Under the pieces are notes generated by a model that was not told where the DNA came from, searched no databases, and saw nothing but the letters and a program-made list of their open reading frames with translations. Of a stretch of DNA of 50,384 nt, positions 27,992-37,973 are shown in pieces (positions within the stretch are counted from its first letter, which is position 1; every line of letters starts with the position of its first letter). This stretch comes from Microbacterium flavescens (GTDB lineage: Bacteria > Actinomycetota > Actinomycetes > Actinomycetales > Microbacteriaceae), in NCBI RefSeq assembly GCF_018588945.1, contig NZ_JAFIWA010000010.1, forward strand, positions 1 through 50,384, written 5' to 3'. The position numbers and the translations under genes are program-made.

Positions 27992-29281
27992 ATGAGCGTC
28001 TTCACCCGCTCGCGCAAGTCCGCCCTCCTGGGCGTCGCTGCGCTCGCCGGCGCCAGCGCCCTCGTCCTCGCCGGCTGCGCCGGTGGCGGAACCGGAGGAG
28101 GAGAGACCAGCGCCCCTCCCACCGAGGAGCGCGACCTCACCCTCAAGATCGGCACGATCCTGCCCCAGACGGGCAACCTGTCGTTCCTCGGCCCGCCCGA
28201 GGAGGCCGGTGTCGGTCTCGCCGCCGCCGACGTCAACGAGGCGTCCGGCGACACGGGCCTCACCATCGACGACATCGTCTGGGGTGACTCCGGCGACACC
28301 GACAACAAGGCGTACGCGACCACCATCCAGACCCTCATCTCCGAGGGAGTCTCCGCCGCGATCGGCGCCGCCTCGTCGGGCGTGACGAAGCTGTTCCTCG
28401 ACGACGCCGTCGCCTCGGGCATGATCGTCTTCTCCCCGGCGAACACGTCGCTCGACTTCACGTCGTGGGACGACGACGGCCTCTACTGGCGTACGGCTCC
28501 GTCCGACACGCTCCAGGGCGAGGTGCTCGGCAACGTCGTGGCCGAAGACGGCCACGAGAACGTCGCAGTCCTCTACCTCAACGACTCGTACGGCACGGGC
28601 CTGAACGCGGTCTTCCAGGAGACGTTCACGGGCGCCGGCGGCACCATCGTCGAGGAGCAGTCCTACAACACCGGTGACACGTCGTTCGACGCGCAGATCA
28701 GCGCGCTGATGGCCTCGAACCCCGACGCCATCGTGCTGATCACGTTCGACGAGATCTTCACCATCGGCCCGGCGCTGCTGTCCGCGGGCTACCCCGCCGA
28801 GCAGCTGTACCTGGTCGACGGAAACCTGAAGAACTTCGGCGCCGACTCGAACTGGCCCGCCGACGTGAGCATGGAAGGCGCGAAGGGCACCACGCCCGCC
28901 GGCCCGCTCGAGGCCGACACCTCCTTCCAGGACCGCCTCAACGAGTGGTGGACGGGCGAGGGCAACAGCGACCTGACCGACTTCTCGTACGCCAACGAGT
29001 CGTACGACGCGGTCGTCCTGCTCGCGCTCGCGTCGCTTGCGGCCAACTCCACGGAGCCGGCTGAGATCGCCGGAGCGCTCCAGGAGGTCTCGGGTGGTTC
29101 GGGCGAGGGCGAGAAGTGCGACAACTACGCCGACTGCGCCGCGATCATCCTCGGTGGCGGCACGGCGGACTACGACGGCTTCTCCGGTCCGATCACCTTC
29201 GACGAGAACGGCGACCCGACCGAAGCCACGGTCGGCGTCTTCCAGTACGGCGCTGACAACAACTTCGAGCGCATCGGCTGA
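27992..29281 (+). CDS. Branched-chain amino-acid-type ABC transporter substrate-binding lipoprotein
   Basis: 429 residues. Lipobox LAGC with Cys29, so it is anchored to the outer face of the membrane. The body is a type I periplasmic-binding fold of the LivJ/LivK kind (KIGTILPQTGNLSFLGPPEEAG..., later VAVLYLNDSYGTGLN and ALMASNPDAIVLITF). ATG 27992 has AAGGAG upstream. It faces the livHMGF operon on the opposite strand, the obvious membrane partner. Ligand is not readable; it could be an amino acid, amide or urea. Its 183-bp upstream gap also holds the cop operators. Confidence 0.88.
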   Translation: MSVFTRSRKSALLGVAALAGASALVLAGCAGGGTGGGETSAPPTEERDLTLKIGTILPQTGNLSFLGPPEEAGVGLAAADVNEASGDTGLTIDDIVWGDSGDTDNKAYATTIQTLISEGVSAAIGAASSGVTKLFLDDAVASGMIVFSPANTSLDFTSWDDDGLYWRTAPSDTLQGEVLGNVVAEDGHENVAVLYLNDSYGTGLNAVFQETFTGAGGTIVEEQSYNTGDTSFDAQISALMASNPDAIVLITFDEIFTIGPALLSAGYPAEQLYLVDGNLKNFGADSNWPADVSMEGAKGTTPAGPLEADTSFQDRLNEWWTGEGNSDLTDFSYANESYDAVVLLALASLAANSTEPAEIAGALQEVSGGSGEGEKCDNYADCAAIILGGGTADYDGFSGPITFDENGDPTEATVGVFQYGADNNFERIG

Positions 29282-29300
29282 GTCGAACCCATCACGTGAG

Positions 29301-29330
29301 AGGGCCCCGGAGCGATCCGGGGCCCTTTCC
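29301..29330 (+). terminator. Terminator of the substrate-binding protein gene
   Basis: 11-bp perfect stem AGGGCCCCGGA / TCCGGGGCCCT, loop GCGA, with a short T-run at the end of the stem. Confidence 0.85.
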
Positions 29331-29379
29331 CGTGCCGCCGGTGAGGCCCGTGCGGCAGCGCCGGGACGCGAACAGCACA

Positions 29380-29419
29380 AAAGAGGAGAGCGGATGCCGC
29401 AGCATCCGCTCTCCTCTTT
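29380..29419 (-). terminator. Terminator of the liv operon
   Basis: 18-bp perfect stem with a 4-nt loop; read from the minus strand it ends in TTTT. It lies 10 bases after the livF stop. Confidence 0.88.
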
Positions 29420-29429
29420 ATGTATACGG

Positions 29430-30227
29430 TCAGGCCGCGTCGGTCCCGAGGGTGCCGAGGTACAGGCCGATGACCTTGGGGTCGTTCAGCAGGTCACGGC
29501 CGCTGCCGTGGTACGCGTCGCGGCCCTGGTCGAGCACGTAGCCGCGGTCGCAGATCTGCAGGCAGCGTCGGGCGTTCTGCTCGACCATGATCGTGGTCAC
29601 GCCGGCCTTGTTGATGTCGGAGACGCGGATGAAGGCATCGTCCTGCCGGACCGGCGAGAGACCGGCCGACGGCTCGTCGAGGAGCAGCACCGCCGGGTCC
29701 ATCATGAGCGCACGCGACATCGCCACCATCTGGCGCTCACCGCCGGAGAGGGAGCCCGCGCGCTGCTTCAGCCGCTTGCCGAGCTCGGCGAAGATGCCCG
29801 TCACGAACTCCAGGCGCTCGGCGTACTGCTTCGGGGCCTGGTACAGGCCCATCTGCAGGTTCTCCTCGATGCTGAGCGACGGGAAGACGTTGTTCGTCTG
29901 CGGCACGAATCCGACGCCGCGCGTGACGAGCTTGTCCGAGTTGAGGCCGACGACGTCGTCGCCGTTGACCGTGATCGAACCGGAGCGGACCTTCACCATG
30001 CCGAAGATCGCCTTCAGCAGGGTCGACTTTCCGGCGCCGTTCGGCCCGATGATGCCGATCAGCTCGCCCTTGCGGGCCATGAGATTCGCGCCCTGGATGA
30101 TGTTGATGCCCGGGAGGTAGCCGGCGTACAGGTCGGTGACCTCGACCACGACGCGCTCTGTGCGTGCGGCCTCGACCGAACCCGCTCCGGTCGTCGAGGG
30201 TGCACCCGCTGCGGAACTCTTGCTCAC
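29430..30227 (-). CDS. livF: ABC transporter ATP-binding protein LivF
   Basis: 265 residues. Walker A GPNGAGKST, Q-loop region FVPQTNNVFPSLSIEENL, signature LSGGERQM, Walker B LLLDEPSAGLSP, and the H-loop position occupied by MVEQNAR, the form typical of LivF. The N-terminal 25 residues are a Ser/Gly/Ala linker. GTG 30227 overlaps the livG stop by 4 bases. Last gene of the operon; pairs with LivG to power uptake. Confidence 0.94.
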   Translation of the reverse strand: MSKSSAAGAPSTTGAGSVEAARTERVVVEVTDLYAGYLPGINIIQGANLMARKGELIGIIGPNGAGKSTLLKAIFGMVKVRSGSITVNGDDVVGLNSDKLVTRGVGFVPQTNNVFPSLSIEENLQMGLYQAPKQYAERLEFVTGIFAELGKRLKQRAGSLSGGERQMVAMSRALMMDPAVLLLDEPSAGLSPVRQDDAFIRVSDINKAGVTTIMVEQNARRCLQICDRGYVLDQGRDAYHGSGRDLLNDPKVIGLYLGTLGTDAA

Positions 30228-31279
30228 TTCTTCTCCTCCTCGGCCTCGGCGATCGAGGCCTCCTCGGCCTCCTTGATCTCCTCGAGCAGCTCGTCCTCGG
30301 CCGCACTGTGTTCGCCCGCGACGCGGCCGGTGACGACGCCGAGGTCGACGTCCTGGTGGCTGCCCAGGTAGGCGTCGATCACGGCGGAGTCCTGCATCAC
30401 CGTCTCGGGCGGACCCTCAGCGACGACGCGGCCCTCGGCCATGACGACGACCCAGTCGGCGATGTGCCGGACCATGTGCATGTCGTGCTCGACGAAGAGC
30501 ACGGTCATGCCGAGGTCCTTCAGATCGAGGATGTGGTCGAGCAGCGACTCGGTCAGCGCCGGGTTGACGCCGGCCATGGGCTCGTCGAGCATGACGAGCG
30601 TCGGGTCGCTCATGAGGGCGCGGGCCATCTCGAGCAGCTTGCGCTGTCCGCCCGAAAGCGAGGCCGCGTAGTCGTCGGCCTTCGCGTCGAGCTTGAAGCG
30701 TGCGAGCAGCTCCATCGCCTTCTCTTCGTTGGCGTCGTCCTGCTTGCGCCAGATCGCGGGGATGATGCTGGACAGCAGGCGCTCACCCTTCTGCGAGGTC
30801 GCGCCGAGCTTCATGTTCTCGAGGACGGTCAGCAGCGAGAGCGCCTTGGTCAGCTGGAAGGTGCGCACCTGCCCCATGCGGGCGACCTTGAACGACGGGA
30901 TGCCCGACAGGTTCGTGCCGTCGAACGACCACGAGCCCGAGTTGGGCTTGTCGAAGCCGCACAGCAGGTTGAACAGCGTCGTCTTGCCGGCGCCGTTGGG
31001 GCCGATGAGCGCCGTGATCGCCCCACGAGGGATCTCGAGGTGCTCGACGTCGACGGCGGTGAGACCGCCGAAGCGGCGCGTCACGTTGTCGATGATCATG
31101 ATCGGGTCGGTCTTGGCGACGCCGGGGACGTTGTCGCCCTTCGCGAGCCCGCTCGTCTTCGGACGGCGGATGCTGCCCGTTGCGGTGGTGGCCGCGCCCG
31201 TGGTGGGCGCGGGGCCCGTCGCCGGCGGCGTCGCGCCGCCCGGCGTCACGGGCTCCGGAGGCGTGCTGTTACTTGACAA
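30224..31279 (-). CDS. livG: ABC transporter ATP-binding protein LivG
   Basis: 351 residues, longer than the usual 250-260. The first 60 are a Pro/Thr/Gly/Ala-rich linker, and the last 35 a strongly acidic Glu/Ala helix (EEIKEAEEA...). The core has Walker A GPNGAGKTT, signature LSGGQRKLLEMARAL, Walker B MLDEPMAGVNP and H-loop FVEHDM, as in LivG. A TTG start at 31279 is chosen because AGGGAG sits eight bases ahead and the frame overlaps the livM end by 11 bases; ATG further in would drop the linker. The charged tail is not part of the fold. Confidence 0.9.
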   Translation of the reverse strand: MSSNSTPPEPVTPGGATPPATGPAPTTGAATTATGSIRRPKTSGLAKGDNVPGVAKTDPIMIIDNVTRRFGGLTAVDVEHLEIPRGAITALIGPNGAGKTTLFNLLCGFDKPNSGSWSFDGTNLSGIPSFKVARMGQVRTFQLTKALSLLTVLENMKLGATSQKGERLLSSIIPAIWRKQDDANEEKAMELLARFKLDAKADDYAASLSGGQRKLLEMARALMSDPTLVMLDEPMAGVNPALTESLLDHILDLKDLGMTVLFVEHDMHMVRHIADWVVVMAEGRVVAEGPPETVMQDSAVIDAYLGSHQDVDLGVVTGRVAGEHSAAEDELLEEIKEAEEASIAEAEEEKK

Positions 31280-32246
31280 AGGTCAGCTCCCTCTTGTTGC
31301 CGAAGATGCCCTGTGGGCGGAAGATCACGATGAGCATGAGCGCGACACCGACGAGGATGAAGCGCAGCGTGCCGGCCTGCACCGACGACATGGGCAGGAT
31401 GCCCGAGTTCGCCAGCGCGGGCAGGACGTTCCCGAGGAAGCCCATGATCACCCAGAAGATGATCGAGCCGACGACCGGGCCGAAGACCGTGGCCGCGCCG
31501 CCGAGCAGCAGGATCGTCCAGAGGAAGAACGTGAGCGAGGTGGTGTACGTCGCGGGGACCACGGCAGACGGGAGTGCGAAGACCACGCCGCCCAGCGCGC
31601 CGAAGATGCCGCCGATGATCAGGGCCTGCATCTTGTAGGCGAAGACGTTCTTGCCGAGCGAGCGCACGGCGTCCTCGTCCTCGCGGATGCCCTTGAGCAC
31701 GCGGCCCCACGGGCTGCGCATGAGCGCCCACACCAGGTAGACGGCGATCGCCAGCAGGATGATGCCGAAGACGCGCACCCAGAGCTGATCCGCCGTCCAC
31801 GTCCATGGGCCGAAGCCGTACGTGCCCTCCGGGAAGGGGTTCGCCGCGCGGAAGCCCGCGTGGTAGCCGCCCAGGCCGTCGGCCGAGTTGGTCCACTCGT
31901 CGAACAGCTGCGTCGTGAGGGCGAGGCGCACGATCTCCGCCGCCGCGATCGTCACGATGGCGAGATAGTCGGCGCGCAGACGCAGGGTCGGGATACCGAG
32001 GATGATGGCGAAGACCACCGCGGCGAGGCATCCGACGATGATGCCGACCCACCAGGGCCACCCGAAGGTGAGGATCGAGATCGCGTAGCCGTAGGCGCCG
32101 AGCGCCATGAAGCCCGCCATGCCGAAGTTGAGCAGGCCCGCGTAGCCGAAGTGCACCGCGAGACCGGTCGCCGCGAGGGCGTACGCGATCGTCTCGGGGC
32201 TGAACAGCCAGTAAGCCGTGTTGTTGAGAATCTGTCCCCAATCCAT
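31269..32246 (-). CDS. livM: ABC transporter permease LivM
   Basis: 325 residues, about eight to ten membrane segments. Conserved LivM features: GLAVHFGYAGLLNFGMAGFMALGAYGYAI near the start, the coupling segment WGRVLKGIREDEDAVRSLGKNVFAYKMQAL, and the end FRPQGIFG(N)K. ATG 32246 follows the livH stop after 3 bases. With LivH it forms the membrane channel. Confidence 0.93.
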   Translation of the reverse strand: MDWGQILNNTAYWLFSPETIAYALAATGLAVHFGYAGLLNFGMAGFMALGAYGYAISILTFGWPWWVGIIVGCLAAVVFAIILGIPTLRLRADYLAIVTIAAAEIVRLALTTQLFDEWTNSADGLGGYHAGFRAANPFPEGTYGFGPWTWTADQLWVRVFGIILLAIAVYLVWALMRSPWGRVLKGIREDEDAVRSLGKNVFAYKMQALIIGGIFGALGGVVFALPSAVVPATYTTSLTFFLWTILLLGGAATVFGPVVGSIIFWVIMGFLGNVLPALANSGILPMSSVQAGTLRFILVGVALMLIVIFRPQGIFGNKRELTFVK

Positions 32247-32249
32247 GGC

Positions 32250-33617
32250 CTAGCCAAGCCTCTCTTTACGACCCAGGAGGCCTTGTGGCCTCACCAGGAG
32301 AATGATGATCAGGACCGCCAGCGCGCCGACGTACTTCATGTCCGGCGGGATGCCGAGCAGGGTCGACAGCTCGACCAGGATTCCGACGATCAGCGAGCCG
32401 ATGAGGGCTCCGAACGCGGTGCCCAGGCCACCCAGGGTGACGGCGGCGAAGATGAGCAGAAGCACCTGGACGCCCATGTCCCACTTGACGCCGGGGCGGA
32501 AGTAGGCCCACAGGATGCCGGCGACCGCGGCGAGCGATGCCGACAGCACCCACACGATGCGGATGACGCGGTCGACGTTGATGCCGGAGGCCGCGGCGAG
32601 GCCGGGGTTGTCGGAGATCGCGCGCGTCGCCTTGCCGATGCGGGTGCGCAGCAGCCAGAACGCGACGGTGAGGAGCAGGACGATCGAGATGCCCATCGAG
32701 AGCAGGTCGATCCAGGAGACGGCGATCGGACCGACACGGATGTCGCGCGGTGCGCCTGCGCCGGGCAGCTGGTACGTGCCTCCGCCGATGAAGAACTGGT
32801 ACGTGTAGCGGACCGCGAGCGAGAGACCGATGCTGACGATCATGAGCTGGACGAGTCCGAGCCCCTTTCGCCGCAGGGGTCTCCATAGGCCGGCGTCGAG
32901 CGCCCAGCCGAAGGCGGCGCCGAAGACGATCACGATCGGGATGACGAGCCACATCGGCAGGCCCATGTTCGCGAAGACGAGCGCGATGATCGCGCCGAAC
33001 GTCAGCATCTCGGCGTGCGCGAAGTTCGTCAGGCCGGTCGTTCCGAAGATGAGCGAGACGCCGACGGCCGCGAGGGCCAGCAGCAGGCCGAAGTTGACAC
33101 CGCTGATGAGGCGCTCGGAGAACTGATCCCAGAACGACGTGGTCAAGCGCTCACCCTCGCCGAGGAAGAGGTTCACGATCTTGGTGCCGGTCGCGCCGAA
33201 CTCCACGTCGAAGGAGGCCGTCGTGCCCGAGTTGGGCTGCATGCCCTCGGGCAGCTGGGCGGGATCGACGATGACCCCGTCGGGGAGGGTGTCCTCGTCG
33301 ACGACGAGCGTGTACTCGTCCTTCTCCGGTACGTAAAGGCGCCATTTGCCCTCGGCGTCGGTGATCGTCTCGGCTTCGAACCCGCCACCGTCGACCGAGA
33401 TGACCACGTCGGCGACGGGCTCGCCGTCGAACGTGATGACTCCGCCGAAGTAGAACTCGGTCTGCTCCTGGTCACCCCCAGGGGTGTCCGGTGCAGATGC
33501 AGAAGCGAACGCGCCGGACGGCGAGGAGAGGAACAGCATCGCTGCTGCCATCAGCACGCCGGCGAGGACGACGACCCAACGGGGGATACCCCTTGTGGCC
33601 ACAGTCGTAGGACCCAC
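32250..33617 (-). CDS. livH: LivH-type permease with N-terminal signal sequence and extracytoplasmic beta domain
   Basis: 455 residues, against roughly 290-310 for ordinary LivH. Residues 1-40 look like a signal sequence (hydrophobic 14-32, FASASA). About 54-105 reads as a carboxypeptidase-regulatory/Cna-like beta domain (FGGVITFDGEPVADVVISVDG, then TDAEGKWRLYVPEKDEYTL), and 106-168 is an acidic, Pro/Gly spacer. The permease starts near 170 with GVNFGLLLALAAVGVSLIFG and has the coupling segment IGKATRAISDNPGLAAASGIN and the end VRPQGLLGRKE. GTG 33617 has TGGAGG upstream. First gene of livHMGF. The fusion is seen directly; its role is not known. Confidence 0.88.
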   Translation of the reverse strand: MGPTTVATRGIPRWVVVLAGVLMAAAMLFLSSPSGAFASASAPDTPGGDQEQTEFYFGGVITFDGEPVADVVISVDGGGFEAETITDAEGKWRLYVPEKDEYTLVVDEDTLPDGVIVDPAQLPEGMQPNSGTTASFDVEFGATGTKIVNLFLGEGERLTTSFWDQFSERLISGVNFGLLLALAAVGVSLIFGTTGLTNFAHAEMLTFGAIIALVFANMGLPMWLVIPIVIVFGAAFGWALDAGLWRPLRRKGLGLVQLMIVSIGLSLAVRYTYQFFIGGGTYQLPGAGAPRDIRVGPIAVSWIDLLSMGISIVLLLTVAFWLLRTRIGKATRAISDNPGLAAASGINVDRVIRIVWVLSASLAAVAGILWAYFRPGVKWDMGVQVLLLIFAAVTLGGLGTAFGALIGSLIVGILVELSTLLGIPPDMKYVGALAVLIIILLVRPQGLLGRKERLG

Positions 33618-35430
<1,813 letters not shown>

Positions 35431-35441
35431 CCGGCCTGTCG

Positions 35442-35680
35442 CGTTTCGTCTCGTCGCTTCGCTCCTCGCTCAACGACCGGTGTCTCCCGGGTCGTTGAGC
35501 GAGCGAAGCGAGACGAAACGCGTCGCGCTTCAACCGCCGGGTCGTTGAGCGAGCGAAGCGAGACGAAACGCGTCGCGCTCCAACCCGCGGGTCGTTGAGC
35601 GAGCGAAGCGAGACGAAACGCGTCGCGCTCCAACCCCCGGGTCGTTGACCGAGCGAAGCGAGACGAAACGCGTCTCCGTC
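35442..35680. repeat. Array of palindromic repeat family A: one inverted copy plus four tandem 50-bp copies
   Basis: An inverted copy at about 35442-35478, then four direct copies starting exactly at 35491, 35541, 35591 and 35641 (period 50). Core GTCGTTGAGCGAGC, then GAAGCGAGACGAAACG, then a spacer ending CAACC-CGG. The copies are almost identical; it fills the gap between the convergent guaB and amine-oxidase genes. Confidence 0.95.
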
Positions 35681-35681
35681 T

Positions 35682-36824
35682 TCAGCGATCGAGTCGGAAC
35701 GGCGCCGCTGCCCGCTCGGTGTCGTCGAGCGCGAGCCGGGCGAGCACGCCGCCGACCGCGGGTGTGAACTTGAAGCCGTGGCCCGAGAAGCCGGCGCCCA
35801 CGACGATGCGGCCGCGCCGGTCGAGCACGAAGTCCTCCGAGTCGGTCGACGTGTAGGTGCAGCTGATCGGCGTCGCCGGGCCGGGGTCGAGCCCCGGAAA
35901 CCACTCGCGCACGTACCCCTCTAGCGCCCGCGCGAGAGCCGGCTCCGGCCGGAACGGGCGATCGTCGGGATCGACGACCGGCCCGACATGGTGGAATCCG
36001 ACCTTGATCCCCTCGCCGGGCGTCGGCATGCCGTAGGTCTGCCCCGGATGTGGTGCGTGCCCGGCTGAGCCGCCCGAGCCGCCGAGAAAGTGGTTGAACG
36101 ACGGCCACGCGTCGAAACCGGGGAAGGGTGCGAAGTGCGCCGGGCTCTCCTCCGTCACGGTCAGACGCGGCAGCGGGAATCCGGCGGGCAGCAGGCGCGT
36201 GGTCCACGCCCCGGCGGTGACGATCAGGGTGTCGGCGCGCAGGCGGTAGCGCTCGCCGCGGGCGTCGACCGTCACGGTGACGCCGTCGCCGTCCTCCGCC
36301 ACGTCGACCACCGCGTGGCCGAAGCGCACGTCGGCGCCTTCCCTCCGCGCGGCGGTCTCGAGCGCATGGAGAGCGGCCTCGGCCCACACCACGCCCGCGT
36401 CTTCGGTCAGGAGCACGTCGCCCGCGAACCGCATGCCCGCCCAGCGCCGGGTCGCCTCTGCCGCGGAGAGCACCTGGGCGCGCTCGCCGCGTGCCGCGAG
36501 TGCGTCGTGAACCTGCGCGACGAGAGTGTCGTCACCGTGGGTGACGAGCCCATGCAGGCGCAGCAGCGGTTCGCCGGTCGCGCGGGCGAGGTCATCCCAG
36601 CCGGCCCGCGCATCCGCGAGCAGGTCGAGGTAGTGGTCCTCGCCGTAGGCGTTGTTGAAGTTGCGCGTCGCGCCGTGCGAGGCGCCCCTGGTGTGGCCGC
36701 GGTCGAACTGCTCGAGGGCGATGACCGCGTGGCCCCACCTCGCCAGCTGCCATGTCGTCGCGAGGCCCATCGCACCGGCGCCGATGACGACGTACGGGAT
36801 GCTGGGGACGGACTCGTGCGCCAT
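35682..36824 (-). CDS. FAD-dependent sarcosine/N-methyltryptophan oxidase-like protein
   Basis: 380 residues, the length of monomeric sarcosine oxidase (SoxA) and SolA. N-terminal dinucleotide motif GAGAMG from Gly15. Cys322 in ISCTYTSTDSEDF matches the cysteine that carries FAD covalently, and Lys274 in GIKVGFHH matches the oxygen-activating lysine. FSGHGFKFTPAVG near the end is the second FAD contact. It should oxidise a small secondary amine to aldehyde, amine and hydrogen peroxide; which amine is not readable. ATG 36824 follows a GA-rich stretch. Divergent from the TMEM175-like gene, 54 bases apart. Confidence 0.85.
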   Translation of the reverse strand: MAHESVPSIPYVVIGAGAMGLATTWQLARWGHAVIALEQFDRGHTRGASHGATRNFNNAYGEDHYLDLLADARAGWDDLARATGEPLLRLHGLVTHGDDTLVAQVHDALAARGERAQVLSAAEATRRWAGMRFAGDVLLTEDAGVVWAEAALHALETAARREGADVRFGHAVVDVAEDGDGVTVTVDARGERYRLRADTLIVTAGAWTTRLLPAGFPLPRLTVTEESPAHFAPFPGFDAWPSFNHFLGGSGGSAGHAPHPGQTYGMPTPGEGIKVGFHHVGPVVDPDDRPFRPEPALARALEGYVREWFPGLDPGPATPISCTYTSTDSEDFVLDRRGRIVVGAGFSGHGFKFTPAVGGVLARLALDDTERAAAPFRLDR

Positions 36825-36866
36825 CTCCCCATCCTCCCAGCGGTATCCGCCGGAAGCGGTCGTCGT

Positions 36867-36872
36867 TACGAT
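36867..36872 (+). promoter_or_regulatory. -10 box TACGAT, leaderless start of the TMEM175-like gene
   Basis: TACGAT, six bases, ATG 36879. Confidence 0.5.
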
Positions 36873-36878
36873 GTGGCC

Positions 36879-37502
36879 ATGATCCGGCAGCGACGGCACC
36901 CGGCGTCGACGCAGGCGACGACCCGCCTCGAGGCGTTCACCGACGGTGTGTTCGCCATCGCTGCGACACTGCTCGTGCTCGACCTCACCACGCATTCCCT
37001 CGGTGAGGTGGGCTCCGACAGGGAGATGTGGGATGCGCTGGCCGAGATGTGGCCGCTCTTCTTCAACTTCGTCCTCAGCTTCCTGCTGCTGTGCCTGCTG
37101 TGGCGCACGCACGTGCAGCAGTTCGAGTTCATCGCGCGGATCGACAGCCCGATCGTCTGGCTGAACAACTTCCGGCTGCTCTTCATCGTGCTGGTGCCGT
37201 TCGCGACGGGCCTGACCACCGAGTACTCCGAGTACCTTCCCGGTCGGATCGCGATGCCGATCGCCTTCTTCTTCGCGATCCTCTTCGGCTGGCTGCAGTG
37301 GATGTGGGCGGTGCGCCGCCGTGAGGTGATGCTGCCCGATCTGATCGAGGCGCAGGCGCGCGCCTACGGACGTGGTGCGCTGAGTGCGGTCATCGTGGCG
37401 GCGATCGTCGTGGTGCTCTCGCCGTTCATCGGTTCGTTCGCCTTCCTGCTGTTCCTCTTCGACGGACTGCTGACGAGGGCGCTGCACGGCGAGGACGACT
37501 GA
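36879..37502 (+). CDS. TMEM175-family (DUF1211) potassium-channel-like membrane protein
   Basis: 207 residues, six predicted membrane helices, as in bacterial TMEM175. The first helix carries the family's R..F(S/T)D signature: Arg16, Phe20, Thr21, Asp22 in RLEAFTDGVFAIAATLLVLDL (broken here across the helix). Bacterial members are tetrameric, weakly selective K+ channels. The frame is open far upstream through the amine oxidase gene, but ATG 36879 follows TACGAT and gives the normal N-terminus. Confidence 0.85.
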   Translation: MIRQRRHPASTQATTRLEAFTDGVFAIAATLLVLDLTTHSLGEVGSDREMWDALAEMWPLFFNFVLSFLLLCLLWRTHVQQFEFIARIDSPIVWLNNFRLLFIVLVPFATGLTTEYSEYLPGRIAMPIAFFFAILFGWLQWMWAVRRREVMLPDLIEAQARAYGRGALSAVIVAAIVVVLSPFIGSFAFLLFLFDGLLTRALHGEDD

Positions 37503-37568
37503 GACGAGCGGATGCCGCGGCCGAGGCATCCGTCAACCACGGGCATTCCGCCCGTCCGCCGCCCGGCG

Positions 37569-37574
37569 TATCGT
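37569..37574 (+). promoter_or_regulatory. -10 box TATCGT, leaderless start of the DUF2277 gene
   Basis: TATCGT, seven bases, ATG 37582. Confidence 0.5.
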
Positions 37575-37581
37575 CGGCTCC

Positions 37582-37866
37582 ATGTGCCGGAACATCCACA
37601 CGCTTCACAACTTCGAGCCTGCCGCCTCGTCGGAAGAGGTGCACGCCGCCGCGCTCCAGTACGTCCGCAAGATCGCCGGCACGACGAAGCCGTCGAAGGC
37701 GAACCAGGAGGCCTTCGACCGCGCGGTGCACGAGATCGCCCACATCACGCAGCACCTGCTCGACGACCTCGTCGCCGTGGTTCCTCCGAAGAACCGCGAG
37801 GAAGAGGCGGCGAAGGCGCGCGAGCGGGCCATCAAGTCGGGGCGGTACGCGGCTCCCGCGGCCTGA
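37582..37866 (+). CDS. DUF2277 family protein
   Basis: 94 residues. Recognised by the start MCRNIHTLHNFEP, the middle ALQYVRKIAGTTKPSKANQ and the basic tail (EEEAAKARERAIKSGRY). Mainly helical, no signal or membrane segment, one cysteine (Cys2). Function unknown in the literature known to me. Stands alone with its own leaderless promoter box; a diverged family-A repeat lies 8 bases downstream of the stop. Confidence 0.85.
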   Translation: MCRNIHTLHNFEPAASSEEVHAAALQYVRKIAGTTKPSKANQEAFDRAVHEIAHITQHLLDDLVAVVPPKNREEEAAKARERAIKSGRYAAPAA

Positions 37867-37873
37867 ACGTTTC

Positions 37874-37908
37874 GGGTCGCTGAGCGAGGAGCGCAGCGAC
37901 GAGACGCG
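37874..37908 (+). repeat. Diverged copy of palindromic repeat family A
   Basis: GGGTCGCTGAGCGAGGAG, then GCGCAGCGACGAGACGCGG; same plan as the guaB array with several changes. It lies between the DUF2277 gene and the ABC-F gene. TATAAG (37913-37918) just after it is a possible -10 for the next gene. Confidence 0.7.
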
Positions 37909-37973
37909 GTCCTATAAGCTGATCGGCTCCCCGAACGGCGAAGGATGCCGCGCGGAGCAGACAGGGAACCACC

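Noticed and set aside
35491..35680. Evenly spaced repeats that might be a CRISPR array.
   Set aside because: The whole 50-bp unit repeats, including the would-be spacer, and no cas genes are present.
36090..36878. Long plus-strand frame upstream of the TMEM175-like gene.
   Set aside because: It is antisense to the well-supported amine oxidase gene; the channel start is fixed by TACGAT and the helix-1 motif.
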